From positions 184,435,027 through 184,499,026 of the forward strand of contig CM069432.1 of NCBI GenBank assembly GCA_035610365.1: a stretch of DNA of 64,000 nt. The letters are read 5' to 3'. The DNA is from Aquatica leii. Lineage: Eukaryota; Arthropoda; Insecta; Coleoptera; Lampyridae. The notes below the pieces were generated by a model. The model saw only the letters and a program-made list of their open reading frames with translations. It was not told the origin of the DNA and did no database searches. Shown here piece by piece: positions 1 to 12,127 of this stretch (positions are counted from its first letter, which is position 1; each line of letters starts with the position of its first letter). A program made the position numbers and the translations under genes.

Positions 1-868
1 TAGGTTGGGTACAATTACCTTTAATAGTTCACAAGATACAAGTTGAAATAATGTCACTTGCCTGAAATAAGGTAACATAAACGGTGTTATGCCGGTGCTT
101 AGTAAAGACGGGGAGGGTAATTCTAAAAATTTTGTGATTGATTTGGAAAACTTGACAAAACACAAAATCAAAAAGAAATAATGTCAAAATCAAAGGGCGC
201 CAAGAAGGAGTATAGCTTAATGGACTTCTGGCCCTTCTAACCACAAGTCCGCTTCTAAAGGATACACTCTAAATGGACTCACCTTAATAGAGTGTAACTA
301 AATTACTAAAATCTGAAATAATCTAAAAACAAAATTCACGTAACGCGGAGGGCGACGGAATTAAAAGCTTGTTTACAATTTAACTATTTAACCTTAACAA
401 AATTAATAAGACAAAGCAAGCAAAAAAAATGTACGTAAACGATTAATAAGCAACAACAAAAATTAAAAGATAATTAAATAAACGCAAAAAAAATAATAAA
501 ACAAACCAAAATTTTAAAGAAATAAAACATAAGAACACTGGTAACTCTTAATTACCTAAATCACGGCCGTGTGCGCATTACAAAAAAAATTACTTAAATA
601 TAAAAAGAAATAATTCGTCTATTATTAACCCAAGATAAAAATTTTTAATAGTAAATATTCACGGCTAACGTCCAATATAAATCTTTACTTCAACGAAATT
701 TTGTCACATAGTTTCGACAAATACTGACAATCAATTATTAATTACATTATCGCTACATACATTAATTTGCGACATTTCTAATTTTACTTAAAATCCCAAA
801 GCTTTTAAAACACAATCGCGTAAACAAAAATTTTACCACATTTAAACAATCGGTACAAAATAAAGACT
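1..868. other. AT-rich non-coding stretch
   Basis: No coding pattern, RNA gene or clear repeat is visible. The sequence is AT-rich with short A runs. If the exon-like segment at 892-1063 is real, this stretch would be the end of the preceding intron. Confidence 0.5.
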
Positions 869-891
869 TTGAATTTTCGTCGTAATTCCAG

Positions 892-1063
892 GAAAGAACT
901 TGAGGTTGATTCTGGGTTGCCAGCTGTATACAGGAAGAAACATTGGAAGGTATCCCCAAAAGAGTATGTACCAACGGGAGGTTTTCAAGAGCCGCCACCA
1001 AGGCGAAGATGTAGCCGCTTCGTAACACTCGACGAACACGGTTCTACACTACGTAAAACATAG
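892..1063 (+). CDS. candidate terminal coding exon of a host gene
   Basis: A pyrimidine-rich tract ending in AG at 890-891 is followed by an open frame of about 57 codons closing with TAG at 1061-1063. The stretch is clearly richer in G+C than its surroundings and has balanced codon use. It encodes a basic, proline-containing tail with pieces such as GLPAVYRKKHWKVSPKEY and RRRCSRFVTLDEHG. No methionine start fits well, so it reads as a last exon entered in mid-codon, with the first base completing a codon. An AATAAA near 1568 could serve as a poly(A) signal. I do not recognise the protein family and give no function. The opposite strand is also open here, so orientation rests on the acceptor, the stop and the peptide character. 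It is the only host-gene candidate in the window. Confidence 0.4.
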
Positions 1064-2833
1064 ACCAAAAGCGCGTGAAATTTACTTAAAACCGTAAATT
1101 CTACGAATTTGGAGTAACACTCTACTAACTGCATTAAAAATTCACGCGTTTGGCATGCTACTTCCTCAAAAAGGGGATGTGGTTACCACCCCAAAACTAA
1201 CTATCTTGCTAAAACATACTGACGACTGTTAACTGAGTAATAATACTTATTATCAACAAATTCACGTATATATCTAACCTTTTTTGAGTACCATTTCCAC
1301 AAAGGCTATGTTCGAAACTGCAAAAAAGAAAACAATCTCATTAAGAAGTGCGACAAGGAGGCAAACAGATCAAATAACGTCAAATTCGTAGTATTTGGCC
1401 ACAGCATTTAGTTCCTACGTAAAAATGTCAAATTGACAAAATATTATATTACAAGAATTTAAACTGCCTAATAAATTAAGATAATACCTTTATTTTACAC
1501 GTAATCTAAACGATTGACACAAAGAAATCAAAGTACGACTGTACTGAGAACTTTTAAACCAACTTAAAATAAACAAACGGTATTGAAGTATTGAATTTTT
1601 TAGTAACGTTTATTCGAACAGATTTTGTACGCTATATAATATTGCACTGTACAACAATATGTAACAGTTATAAAAACAGTTAAAATACGTTGTAATACAT
1701 TAACGTGAACTTTAATCAATCTTATAAATTTAAAGATATTTTGAATTAGGCAGGTTTAAAATCAATTTACATTTACCACGTTTATAGCTATTTGCACTTA
1801 TAAATATTGTATTGCAATTTTTTTTTACAATAATAAGCATTGACAGTATACATATGCATGTATTCTACAAACGTATACTATTAAATAGGTTTTTTCTATC
1901 TCAATTCTACTTGAAGAGTGGTAGAGAAAAACCGTAAATAATAAAAGTGTAAGTGGAGTGTATTTAATTTTTAGTGAAATTGTTTAAATTGTTTACAATT
2001 GAAAAATGAGATGTTTCCCCACTAAATCAAATTGCGCAGAATGTCATTAACAAAGAGTAACCTTAAACTGTTTTAAATATAAATATATACAAACTTTCAT
2101 ACATATGTGTACAAAATAAAATTTATTATATGCAGTTTGCACGTTGTATGTACGCAAGTATGTGTTTTATAAATAATAACTATGTCAAAAATTGTTATAC
2201 TAAAAATAATTACAAGTTGTTTCTTTTTAGATTATGTTTAGTACATAGTAAATTAGCAAATTCATAATGCACCAATATCCATTCAGCTTATATAGATTAT
2301 GTTCTACGATAATGACGTTAATACAAAGTCATATTAAATTTCACAATCTAACATCAATGTACTGTCAGATTCGTACTGTATCTAAGGTGAAGGGTGTTAA
2401 TGGGATGTTCGCTCTAGCGATGTTTTCATTTACGAATAGGTGTGATGCAATTGTAACTAAATCAAATTCGCCCGTCAGATTTCATACACCAAAAACTAAT
2501 ACGGCAAATAGAAAGCAGTAAATCCAGATTAAATTTTATTAAAAATTCATTTTAAAATCCGTTTAAGCGACGATAATAAATTGGCAATTTACTAGGTTGA
2601 AAATATGAACTTGTTGACGGATGCAGTATCTGGTTAAAACGGCGACTAAAAATGCATCTGGCAGCTGCATTATACTATAGATGGCAATTTATTAAAGGTT
2701 TAAAGAGCATATCAAAAGCTCATCAAAAGCCACCAAATTGGAACGTTACGGGATCATCCGTCTAGTTGTAATTGATTTATGAGAGATGTGTGATTGGAAC
2801 TGAACAGAAGCATTTCTTGTCAAATTTTTAGAT
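1064..2833. other. non-coding stretch, possible 3' UTR then intergenic
   Basis: AT-rich. The first 500 bases could be a 3' untranslated region of the exon at 892-1063, with AATAAA near 1568. An 84-codon open frame at 2267-2521 shows no recognisable motif and is not called. A slightly less AT-rich patch at about 2560-2820 contains the short phrase TGGCAATTTA twice (near 2581 and 2683) and may be an old repeat, but I cannot name it. Confidence 0.4.
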
Positions 2834-3060
2834 TTATAACATAATTAAGATTATCGAAATGTTGTTATATATCGAAACGGCTTCTAAAAGAATTATTACT
2901 GCCACATTTAGGTTTTCCCTAGTCAGTTCTGGGCTTTTTCTGATAAAATTAAGACTTTCCTTTTTTCTTTCTAGTAAAATCCCAGCCGGTCTTGAACTCA
3001 TACCAAATTTATCATCTAAATTAGCGTTGATATAATGCTTTATCATCAAAAGTTACAGTA
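2834..3060 (-). repeat. SINE-like fragment with a tRNA-type B box
   Basis: On the minus strand the phrase GTATGAGTTCAAGACCGGCT (complement of about 2981-3003) contains GTTCAAGACC, a good match to the RNA polymerase III B-box consensus GTTCRANNC. A purine-rich tail follows. Insect tRNA-derived SINEs often carry this kind of phrase. No convincing A box is seen upstream and no target duplication was found, so this is a tentative call. The overlapping 71-codon minus-strand frame is probably accidental. Confidence 0.3.
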
Positions 3061-6000
3061 TCCATTTTTTAGAGAGACAGCAAATTTTACAAAGTACTAG
3101 CTATACATCCACCGTAAAACCGCTTTTATCCCTACTTTCGTGCAAGTAATGAATCACGGACATTATACGTTTTTTTTTACTTTATTATTTATGCATAATT
3201 TATTTTTAAAAATTATTTTACAAACTTTTTTCGGTATTGTTATATTCTTTAAACGACATTTGTAATTTATAAAACGCGGTACATTTATTTAACAACGTAG
3301 AATTACAAAATCATTTATATTACAAAGAACAGTTTTTTTTTTAAATATATAATATTAAATATTTTGTATTCTAAGAACGTTTTTACATTTAGAAATAAAA
3401 TTTAAATTGTAACTCTTATCAATGATACATTTTTATTTTACGTACATTTATAAATTTTGTTTAAATAATTTTGTTATTCTATTTTTTCTTACAAATTGTT
3501 TATGATTGCGAGTATTTATGTTTTTGTAACATTAAAATTTTTATTTATCAATCGAGTGTATACAAATCCACAATCAAATATAAGTTTTGCATGAGTTAAA
3601 GTAGTATAGCAAAGATGAAATTTTTTTTACGACTAACGGATGATACGACTCATTGTATGTTTAATAGAAATTAGGCAACGTTGTGCATTTTGTTTAACCA
3701 ATTTCATTTCCGTACAGGTCAAAGCCATTACCGTACAGAATAATAATTTATGAAAGCATAATTTAGAAGACTTGTACAAGTACGTGCACCACAATTATAA
3801 AATTTTGAAGCAACATTATTTAAGACCGTGTGGATACTATTGCTTTGATTTTGGCGGTACGTAAAAGTAAGTAAATAATTAAATTATTAAATTCAATTAA
3901 AAAAATAATTAGAATAAATTAAAGCATCTAATTTGCACTCTTACTGCTAGTTTTCTGATGATGAAGAAGAAATGTCAACATGAATTTATCGGATTTTTGC
4001 ATATATACAAAATACAAAAATTTAATAATACGTAATATTAAAAAAAATTTCCTTAACGTATTTACATCTGTCACGGTGATCCATCCCATTCAATGTCTGC
4101 GTAACTACTTTGCATTTTCATGACCATTACTACGACTCCCCTCTCCAAATTTAACAAGATATTGCATTGTCTATTTAGAAATTTTACAATAATTACTCAA
4201 ACTTGCACGTTTGACGAGTTAAGTAATCGAATCAGTGATATCTATATTTTAGCATTTATCAATAGTTGCAAAATACCATGATGTTCCTACGAAATATGTC
4301 TAATATTTGTACGTTATTATTTATGCATATACTAATACAGTTTTCATAAGTATTTATGTATACTTTTTATCAGTACTACATAATAAATTTATAAAAACAG
4401 AGTTATTTATATAGTGTCGTTACTTTGTTAAATATTTTTGTTAGTTCCACATCTCATACTTAATATAACTGCATATTTTGTACGCTCGTTTAAAAAAAAT
4501 CGAGACAAACTATTTGCGTCGAACAGAAGCTCTAATGGTATAAATGCGACTTGACCGTAGAGATTGACCGGTTTCTTGTAGATGGTCTTACTCAACACAA
4601 CAAGTGTTGAAATAAACGCATAAAAAAGAAAAGACAAATTTTATTGAAAATTTTTTGTAGTATTTACTACACACGTATGTATGTATGTATGTCAATAATG
4701 GGTGTTGTGTAATGTGGTCATTAATTGTCAATTTTTGTATTGTATCTTATGCGAGGATTTTGCATTTGTATATTTGTGTTAATAAATGCCTCCAAAAAAT
4801 CATTTATTAGAAATTGATAATACATTTCAAGTAAATAGTAGTAACGTTATCTTTTCATAAATGAAGGGACAGTTTTTGCTTTATCGTAAAACTAATAATT
4901 TTCTTTAAACACCTATACACAAAAAATACTATAATTATGTAAATACTTTGTTAAATAAGAAAGTAATTCATTTCCTTAAACAATATAAAGATGTCCATGC
5001 TCGTTTTAATTCAACATACTTGAAATATGCCGATACAATTAATATTAGCAAAGTAAATGCCATAATTCATTTGATTAAGTTAAACTATATCTTTTAATCA
5101 AAATATAAATTTTTTATTAATCTCTTTGCGCAAATCAGAGTTAAAATCCTGAAGTTAAGAATAATGTAAATGAAATACAAAAAGAAGACGGTAATCCAGA
5201 TCAGTGAACTACAATAACAACAAAGCATGTTAAAAAAATGCATTAATGAAACATGTGGTAGTAGAAAATATATCAATTTGTGTCAAGATTAGACCCAGCA
5301 CCAAAAAAAAAGACATTGTCGATTTATTAAAATCACTGATTTCAAAAAAGGAAATCAAAGAAATAGAATCTAAGTTTCCTTATATATATATATACAGAAA
5401 CTTTAAAGAATCTGTACAACTGAAAAATTTTGAGATAGTTATGTGTCCTAGAATTTAGCCAAGAGAAACTTATTTTTGATAAGGTTTTTTATACAGACTT
5501 ATCATAAACGACGAAGAAACATAAATTACTAGAGGTTGATATCCTTATACATAGTCATGATATAAACATTATTTGTTTTAGTAAAACTTGAGCTAATTCA
5601 GACAAATTAGATTGCGTCAAGATTCTTTGATATACCTTAAGTTGTTTTTCTAGTAGAGTTGGTACTTGAGGAAGTGGTACAGTAACATGGGTAAATGGTA
5701 AACAATTCTAATATTTTGTTTGTATAAATCACCAACCGGAAATTTTATTAAGTTTGTAACAAGTCACGGAGATTTGTCAGAAAGATTCTGTAACATTAAA
5801 AAGCTATTATGCATTGGAGGAAACTGAAATATTCATTTTTTTTAAAACAATAGTAAAAAAGACGAATTACATGTTCTAATGTTGTCTTATACCGTAAAAT
5901 ACCTGGTAGCTAAATCTACACGTGCCAAAAAAAGCACTAGGTTTGTGTTTGTCAGTTTAGGAAACTACATAACAACTCAATTCTAAATACTATGATGTGA

Positions 6001-6680
6001 AACCCTTAGAAACGAACAAACAATTGTATTAAAGCCCAGAAAACAATATTAAATAACCGGTACATTTTACAGAAATAGTATCTTGTTTTGAAATCTGTAT
6101 ACAAAACACTAAAATCTCAGTATAAAATTGATATTTAAAACCGTAAAAAAATACTATTGTAACAGAATACATAAATCTACAAATAAGAAAATGCTATGTG
6201 GAATGTTTTAAATGAATTAAAAAAATACCAAACCCATCTAAAATGATTACAAAATACACTATGACAATAAAATATTACAAGATCTTTTTCAAATTGCAGA
6301 AACTTTTAATGACTCTTTATAGATAGTGTGCAATCTTTGGCAATGCCAGCTACAGATACCATATATACATTTTCTCTAGCTTTAATCAAAAATAAATGTA
6401 TATTTATTAAAGATATGAGAGTATATAAATATGTGATATCCTTAGCAAGCTAAAACTGAAACACTCGACAATTCAATGCAACTGTAAAGTTGCTATTATA
6501 AAACCCATACACAAAAAACAGTAAATGTCAAATGTTGAACTACAGACCCGTGTCTCTGCTGTCAAATGTATCAAAAATGTTTAAATATGCAATTTACATT
6601 TTTAAGCGCGACCTGAAGCAACCAAACTTACGTTGTAACAGAACGGCCAGTTGAATTTGACAACATTGGCATTATAAACA
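3061..6680. other. AT-rich non-coding stretch with microsatellites
   Basis: No convincing gene. A (GTAT)n run lies at 4675-4692 and a (TA)n run near 5382-5394. A 70-codon lysine-rich open frame at 5246-5458 runs through the TA repeat and has no recognised motif, so it is not called. Confidence 0.5.
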
Positions 6681-7072
6681 TTGTAATAGCGAAGGCTTCC
6701 ACGGCCGAAATCCATACCAAGATAATAATGTCTTCCGAATTTGGACCGTGTCATTGTTGTTGTAACTAACGTTGCCAACGTTTCGTAAGGGGTTCCATCA
6801 GGGCGTGAGATAAATCGCAAAACTCAAACAAGCAACCGAAATCTAACTAAGAACTTCTCAAAAGTTAGGTTATCCACTTGTGAAACAAGCCATAATCTAA
6901 ACTCTGAAAAGGTAAGAAAAAAAGCGACGACTTTGAAAAGCAAACGAAAATCTAACAAAAAACCACTACCGAGTTAGATAATCGAAACCATGATCGCGAT
7001 TGAAGTTATTGGAGTGTTTGACGATTTCTATGTTTTCTCGGAATTTCCTGTTGAAAAAGAATGGAGACGTGT
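6681..7072 (-). mobile_element. Penelope-like element, 3' end fragment
   Basis: This is a diverged copy of the left arm of the PLE at 19358. It starts at the same base (TGTAATAGCGAAGGCTTCC), continues through the hammerhead-like segment and the TTCACAAGTTGATTACCTAA-type repeat region, and ends inside the C-terminal coding part (about 6990-7072 equals 19846-19925). The shared boundary at 6681 and 19358, with different flanks, independently marks the terminus of the element family. The hammerhead-like core is damaged here: CTGATGG instead of CTGATGA, and ten bases of the stem II region are missing between two TTTCG copies. No reverse transcriptase remains. Confidence 0.8.
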
Positions 7073-8136
7073 TTCTTACCTGCAAATATATAACTTAATT
7101 ATACCCTTAAGTTTTAAATTCTTCTTTGCTTTGTTTATCTATTTATTTATGTTCTCTGCTTGAGTAATTAAAAAAAATGAATTGTTATTTACAATAAAAT
7201 AAGTTTCATCCATAGCTCGTATAATGGTAAACTGTATGTCTTAATGAGAAACTATTGTACTAATTAGCCTAAAAGTCTTAATATACCCGGATTAAATTAA
7301 AATCAACAATCCAATTAGCAAAGAAAATAGCATCATTAAAACGTAATTAGTGGTCGAACAATTGCAATTGATTGTTAGTGAACATATGTAAATGGTGAAC
7401 TGTTAGTGTAGACAAGTTTTTTGTGCGGGTTTTCCTAACTTTTAAACTCTGTTTATTCGTTTAACGATTGAGAGTTAACTACAAAATATTGTTTTTGTGT
7501 TTTAACTGGTAAAAGGACAAGACTGATAAGGTAGGATCTTATGTTTTTCGGTGCAGTCGGGTTCGAGTTTTTAATTAAACGTTGTTTGAGCCTTATCGGT
7601 GCAGTAGATTCTTAGTTTTTCACCTATCAGTACTGCGCACTGATTAGCTTTTCTCTCGAATTACGGTCGTCGGAGTGTTAATCTAAGTGCATAGCGACAA
7701 TCAGTGTTACCGCGCGGTTCTTTTGACACCCCACTCGGAGGTGCCACTGTCCGGCCACCTACACACCCTTAGGCGTTGTATGTTTAGAATCTGTTTTTCA
7801 CCTTTCACGTCGTTTTTCGCATCAAAGTGTAACGGTTTCTTGCCTAACGGATAGAACTGTGGTCTGGCTACTCTCTAATTGTTTAAAAATTGTTATTGGT
7901 ACTTAAATAAAGTAAGCAGACACCTATCAGCTGTCGGGCACTGATTAACATTTAGGCAGTAGTCGGCTGCTCCGATTATGTGTTTCTTTTGGTGGCGAGT
8001 AGATATCCGCTTAAGGCTTTGTTCGACACCAAGCGCAATCTTATTGGACCTAGATTCAAATTGTGATAATACGTTAAAATTTCACGCGTTAACGAATTTG
8101 GAACCGATATACGAGGGTCGCAAAAAAAAAGAAATA
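7073..8136 (+). other. leader region of the RTE LINE, with two diverged monomers
   Basis: The first 320 bases show nothing. From about 7395 the sequence becomes less AT-rich. The phrase CACCTATCAG followed by GCACTGATTA occurs at 7621-7646 and again exactly 300 bases later at 7921-7946, with patchy similarity between (GTCGGAG/GTCGGCTG, GACACC). This suggests two tandem, diverged monomers of about 300 bp, a common design for LINE 5' regions with promoter activity. The assignment to the downstream LINE rests on position and orientation only. Confidence 0.45.
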
Positions 8137-8658
8137 TGGCGGAGATTAATAAAATAGAAAGAATGTTCGAGCAAATTTATGGAAGTATGCAGCAATTAAA
8201 TTCAAAACTAAAACACAGATATCTGGATCGATGAAGATTATACTAAAGAGGTATAAGAAGAAAGAAGAAGATTGATACCGTATATGAAGGAGGCAAGAAA
8301 TAAAGGATATAAAGCGCTAATAAGATATGACAAACTAATAATTAATAACAAAACATACAGAACAAAAGACCTGGAGAAAGATGAGAAACATGAAAATGGA
8401 GAAACAAGCGATAAAAGTAGACAGAACTGTAAACGAAAGATCTCCAGAAAATGATAAGTTTCAAGAGAAGCAACAAAAAATTAAGGGAACTGTCCCAAGA
8501 AACTACTGAACACACATAAAGCACAGAATAACAATGAGGCACATAACAATGAATAAGGATACGGTTTACAGGAATCACCCAAATCAAATAAAAAAGAAAA
8601 GGAAACAGTAAAATATACAAGAAAAAAACAAGAAAATAAAAAAAGATACATTATTAAA

Positions 8659-9360
8659 ATGGGAACATGGAACATTAGAACACTATTAGAAACAGGTAAG
8701 AAGAAATAGGTAGAGAAATGGAACGATACAAAATCAGTATATTAGCAAAATATTCAATATTCTATGGAGGAAATGAAAAACAGGGTCAACATGGAACGGC
8801 ATTCATGATAGATAAAGATAAAGAACAAACTAATACAATTTAAAAAAATAGGCGGAAGAATATCATATCTAAGAATTAAAAGTGCAATAGCTAACATATC
8901 CCTTATAAGTGCTTATGCGCCCACAGAAGGAGCAGCAATAGAAGAGAAACAAGTTTTCTATAACATACTACAAGAAACATGTGAAAAAATACCCAAACAC
9001 GATACATTAATAGTATTAGGAGACTACAATGGAAAAATAGGAAGAGAAGATTTCATAAAAGACGTGGCTGGGAAAGAAACTATACACAAAATAATAACAG
9101 ATAACGGCATGAGGTTATGTCACCTAGCAACAGAAATGGATATGTATATTATAAGTACGAAATTTAAACATAAAAAAGGACATAAAGCTACATGGAATAT
9201 ACCGGGAAAGAATAAAGGCAATTAAATAGATCATATTTTAATTAAAAGGAAAAGAGAAAGAATGATTAATGATGTAAGATCATACAGAGGAACTAGCGTA
9301 GAAACAGATCACAACCTCGTTATAACAAAAATGAAACTAAGAATGGTTGAAGAAAAACAT
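8659..9360 (+). pseudogene. LINE endonuclease domain (EEP/APE type), broken
   Basis: This domain nicks target DNA to prime reverse transcription. Recognisable blocks in order are GTWNIRTLLETG near 8662, a long readable stretch from ISLISAYAPTEG (about 8895) to LIVLGDYNGKIGRED (about 9010-9050), a GHKATWNIPG block near 9180, DHILI near 9229 and TDHNLV near 9305. The catalytic-type residues of the family are visible (N in WNIRT, D and N in GDYN, D and H in TDH). The N-terminal half is frameshifted between 8700 and 8850, and the codon before IDHIL is a stop. Confidence 0.75.
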
Positions 9361-9958
9361 AGACAAGTTAAAAAGAAATGGGACAAAGAAAAACTAGAGA
9401 AAGAAGAAGAAAAAAAAATATGAAAATGAGATAAACAACCTACTACAGAAGGAGGACAAAAAAGAAAGTTTAGAGGAAGAGTGGAATACAATTAAAACAA
9501 TTATTATAAAATCGGCAGAAAAGATAATTGGAACAAAACGAGTTAAAAGTAGAAATGGATGGTTTGATGAAGAGTGCGAAAAGATAATAATAAGAAAGCG
9601 CGAGGCAATAATAAACTGGATAAGAACCTGCAAGCAAGAGCATTACGAGAATTACAAGAGAATAAGAAAAGAAGGCGCAAAATTAATGACAGAAAAGAAA
9701 CGTGAGTACGTTAACAAAATAATGGATGAAATAAAGAATGATAATAAGAGCAATACTAAGCTATACCAACAGTTAAGGACACACAGAAAGAAAAAAAAAT
9801 TAACCGCAAACATAGACAGGAAGACCTGGGAAAATTATCTACTTGAAAAAACAAAAGAAGAAGAAACAGAACAAGAAGAAGAATTCTAAGATGAAGTTGA
9901 AGAGGACAATATAGAGATAAAAGCACTACAAAAACAAGAGATAGAAGAAATTATAAAT

Positions 9959-10801
9959 ATGTTACAAAATCAAAAAGCGGCAGGAATAGATAATATATGT
10001 AACGAAATGTTAAAGTATGGGGGAAAAGAACTGAGAGAAAGATTATACGGAATAATAAGTAAAGCATGGGAAACGGAAACAATACCGCAAGAATGGAATA
10101 TAAGAATTATTATACCAATATCCAAAAAAGGAGATCTAATGAAATGTGATAACTACAGGCAAATAACACTACTGAATACAACGTACAATATACTAACTAC
10201 AATTATACAAAAAAGATTAAACCAATACACAGAGAAGACCATTGGTGAATATCAAAATGAATTTTGGCCAGAGAAATCAACAATAGAGGCCATCCGTACA
10301 CCTAGACAAATCATAGAAAAAACGCACGAAAAAGGTAATGAAATACATATAATGTATATAGACTTTAAACAAACCTTCGATACCCTTAAAAGAAAAATGA
10401 TAGTAAAAGATGCAAAAAACCAAGGTATTACGAAAACACTAAGAAGTCTAATTAAAATAACCATGGAAAAGTCAGAAGCCGTAGTACAAACACATGAAGG
10501 AACAACAAAGAAAATAGAAATAAAACGAAGGGTTAGACAAGAAGACGGATTGTCAACAACCTTATTTAACATTGCAATGGAAGGTATAATAAAAGAATGC
10601 GAAATCACGGGATCTATTATACAAAAAATGATGCAAATAATATCATATGCCGACGATGTTGCGGTAATAGCAAGAGATAAAAAAAGATTAGAAGTAATAG
10701 ATAAAATAGAGCAAGCAGCAAAGAGAAGAGGACTTGAAATAAATCAAAAAAAGACAAAATATATGAAAATCACAACGAAAAGTGAGCAAACAGAAGAATA
10801 A
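9959..10801 (+). CDS. LINE reverse transcriptase domain, truncated reading frame
   Basis: A 280-codon open frame covers most of an RTE-type reverse transcriptase. Block A includes MYIDFKQTFDTL, and the catalytic YADD box lies at 10646-10657 in SYADDVAVIAR. The fingers motif AAGIDNICNEMLKYGG begins near 9976. The frame is continuous with the upstream linker (9686-9889) apart from one in-frame TAA at 9887-9889. Some normally conserved residues differ (GEYQNEFWPEKST where the family usually has a G-F-R-G-R/S-type motif), in line with decay. It ends with TAA at 10799-10801, shortly after the thumb, earlier than a full-length protein would. The opposite-strand frame at 10252-10608 is a shadow. Confidence 0.8.
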   Translation: MLQNQKAAGIDNICNEMLKYGGKELRERLYGIISKAWETETIPQEWNIRIIIPISKKGDLMKCDNYRQITLLNTTYNILTTIIQKRLNQYTEKTIGEYQNEFWPEKSTIEAIRTPRQIIEKTHEKGNEIHIMYIDFKQTFDTLKRKMIVKDAKNQGITKTLRSLIKITMEKSEAVVQTHEGTTKKIEIKRRVRQEDGLSTTLFNIAMEGIIKECEITGSIIQKMMQIISYADDVAVIARDKKRLEVIDKIEQAAKRRGLEINQKKTKYMKITTKSEQTEE

Positions 10802-11019
10802 AAACCCATTACTGTCTGCAATTTCGTAGTTTGCGTTTTTTATCTTTTACTTTGCTATAGTACTTACTAGATTTCGATAGAAAGAAACTAGATTTTATTT
10901 AAAATTATTAACTCTACTTACAAGAACAAAACTAGACACAAAAAATCTTAATAAAAAACATGATTAAAAAACGATTTAATATTTTATTTAAATATTTGTG
11001 TTTTACATGCTAGTAATAG

Positions 11020-11590
11020 GTGTAATATCCATTATTGGTTATACATTTCCGTAGACGGTTTGACACGAATTTGATTAAATCGGCACATACATCAGCTCCT
11101 CGAAATCTTTCCCACGCGGTATGAATATAGCGATGCAAGTTCAAATCCGGTAACTTAGGTGGCCAACGGATTCTTTCCACTTTTGGATGTTGTAAGAACC
11201 GTTTTTGAACTACCGCTGCCGTATGTATAAGAGAATTGTCTTGAACAAACCGAATTGGTCTTTCGAGATAAACTGCTCGAGGGCAACATAACGTCTTCCA
11301 AAATCATCAGGTAAGTTTAAGCAGTAAAGCGTCCATCAACACTTGCTAATTTTCTTGCGTCAACATCACTTATCTATCCCCAATAAACAGTACTAATTCA
11401 CCTACTTTTTTGTTGGATTGCACATGTTTTGACTCATATCCAGAACTACGTGGCTTCCAAAGAATTTTTTACTATCTGGGAAAGTGCAAAAGTTTTTACA
11501 TCTGAAAAAACAACATCTCTCCAATCTAAATATAATGTTCTTCTAAAAACTGCAATCTCCGGCATGCATTTTTTTCAGTTATTACAGGTT
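11020..11590 (-). pseudogene. Tc1/mariner transposase fossil
   Basis: On the minus strand a readable block gives FVQDNSLIHTAAVVQKRF (about 11200-11255) followed by HPKVERIRWPPKLPDLN. This is the signature of the second half of a Tc1/mariner DDE transposase (consensus DN.P.H.a...WPP.SPDLNPIE). The first of these aspartates is kept (QDNS). After PDLN the usual PIE is replaced, so the final catalytic acidic residue is lost. The upstream part (11260-11590) reads only in pieces with stops. No terminal inverted repeats were found. Confidence 0.7.
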
Positions 11591-11599
11591 TCTGTACAG

Positions 11600-12127
11600 G
11601 TCGATAGCGGCTTATACTTTCAGCTTTCAAAGTATTCCTTATTGTTTTTCAACTTTTGAAACTTAATAACTCTGTATGCATAAAAAGTGCTTATTACGTT
11701 CTAGAAAAGGTGAAAAAATCTGAAATCCTAAAAATAATATCTTCGGCTGCCGAAAACCATCTTAAATTTTAGACATAATTTTTTTTTTAAATTTAAAATT
11801 TTTGTTACTATGCGCGAATAAATTGAATTTTAGACATTTATTAATTATTTTTAAAAGCTTTTAGTGTATCTGGATCGTAAGTAGATATATTATAGTATAT
11901 TATATTTATAATTATAGCGCCAGTCTTCATAAACAGTACTGTTTATAGGGTCTGGTCTGGCGCCGATTCAGAGAGATGGAGCCTATTTTTGGTTATTAGT
12001 ACCATTACGTCCATTACCTAAACCGACACTATTTTTTGAAACAGTGTTAAAGCAAGTGCGTTGAACGGTGCACTTGATTTTTAAAGACTTATTTGAATTA
12101 TACCGAGCAATTGTTTTCTAAATATTT
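11600..12127. other. non-coding stretch
   Basis: No gene seen. A short imperfect inverted phrase ATAAACAGTACTGTTTAT lies near 11929-11946. Nothing else stands out. Confidence 0.4.

Larger units (their letters stand above)
8137..10801 (+). mobile_element. RTE-type non-LTR retrotransposon (LINE), degraded
   Basis: The element reads on the plus strand from an ATG near 8137 through an apurinic/apyrimidinic-type endonuclease (about 8659-9360), a charged linker (9686-9889) and a reverse transcriptase (9959-10801). The endonuclease plus RT order and the particular sequence style match the RTE clade, whose copies are often mis-annotated in insects as craniofacial development protein 2-like. Several frameshifts and stops interrupt it, for example TAA in place of a codon just before the DHILI motif near 9226, and TAA at 9887-9889 between linker and RT. 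No target duplication or simple 3' tail was located. The copy is certainly inactive. Confidence 0.85.

Noticed and set aside
2267-2521. 84-codon open frame
   Set aside because: No motif and no splice signals; left uncalled.
5246-5458. 70-codon lysine-rich frame
   Set aside because: It runs through a TA microsatellite and has no recognised domain.
10252-10608. 118-codon minus-strand frame
   Set aside because: Shadow of the LINE reverse transcriptase on the other strand.
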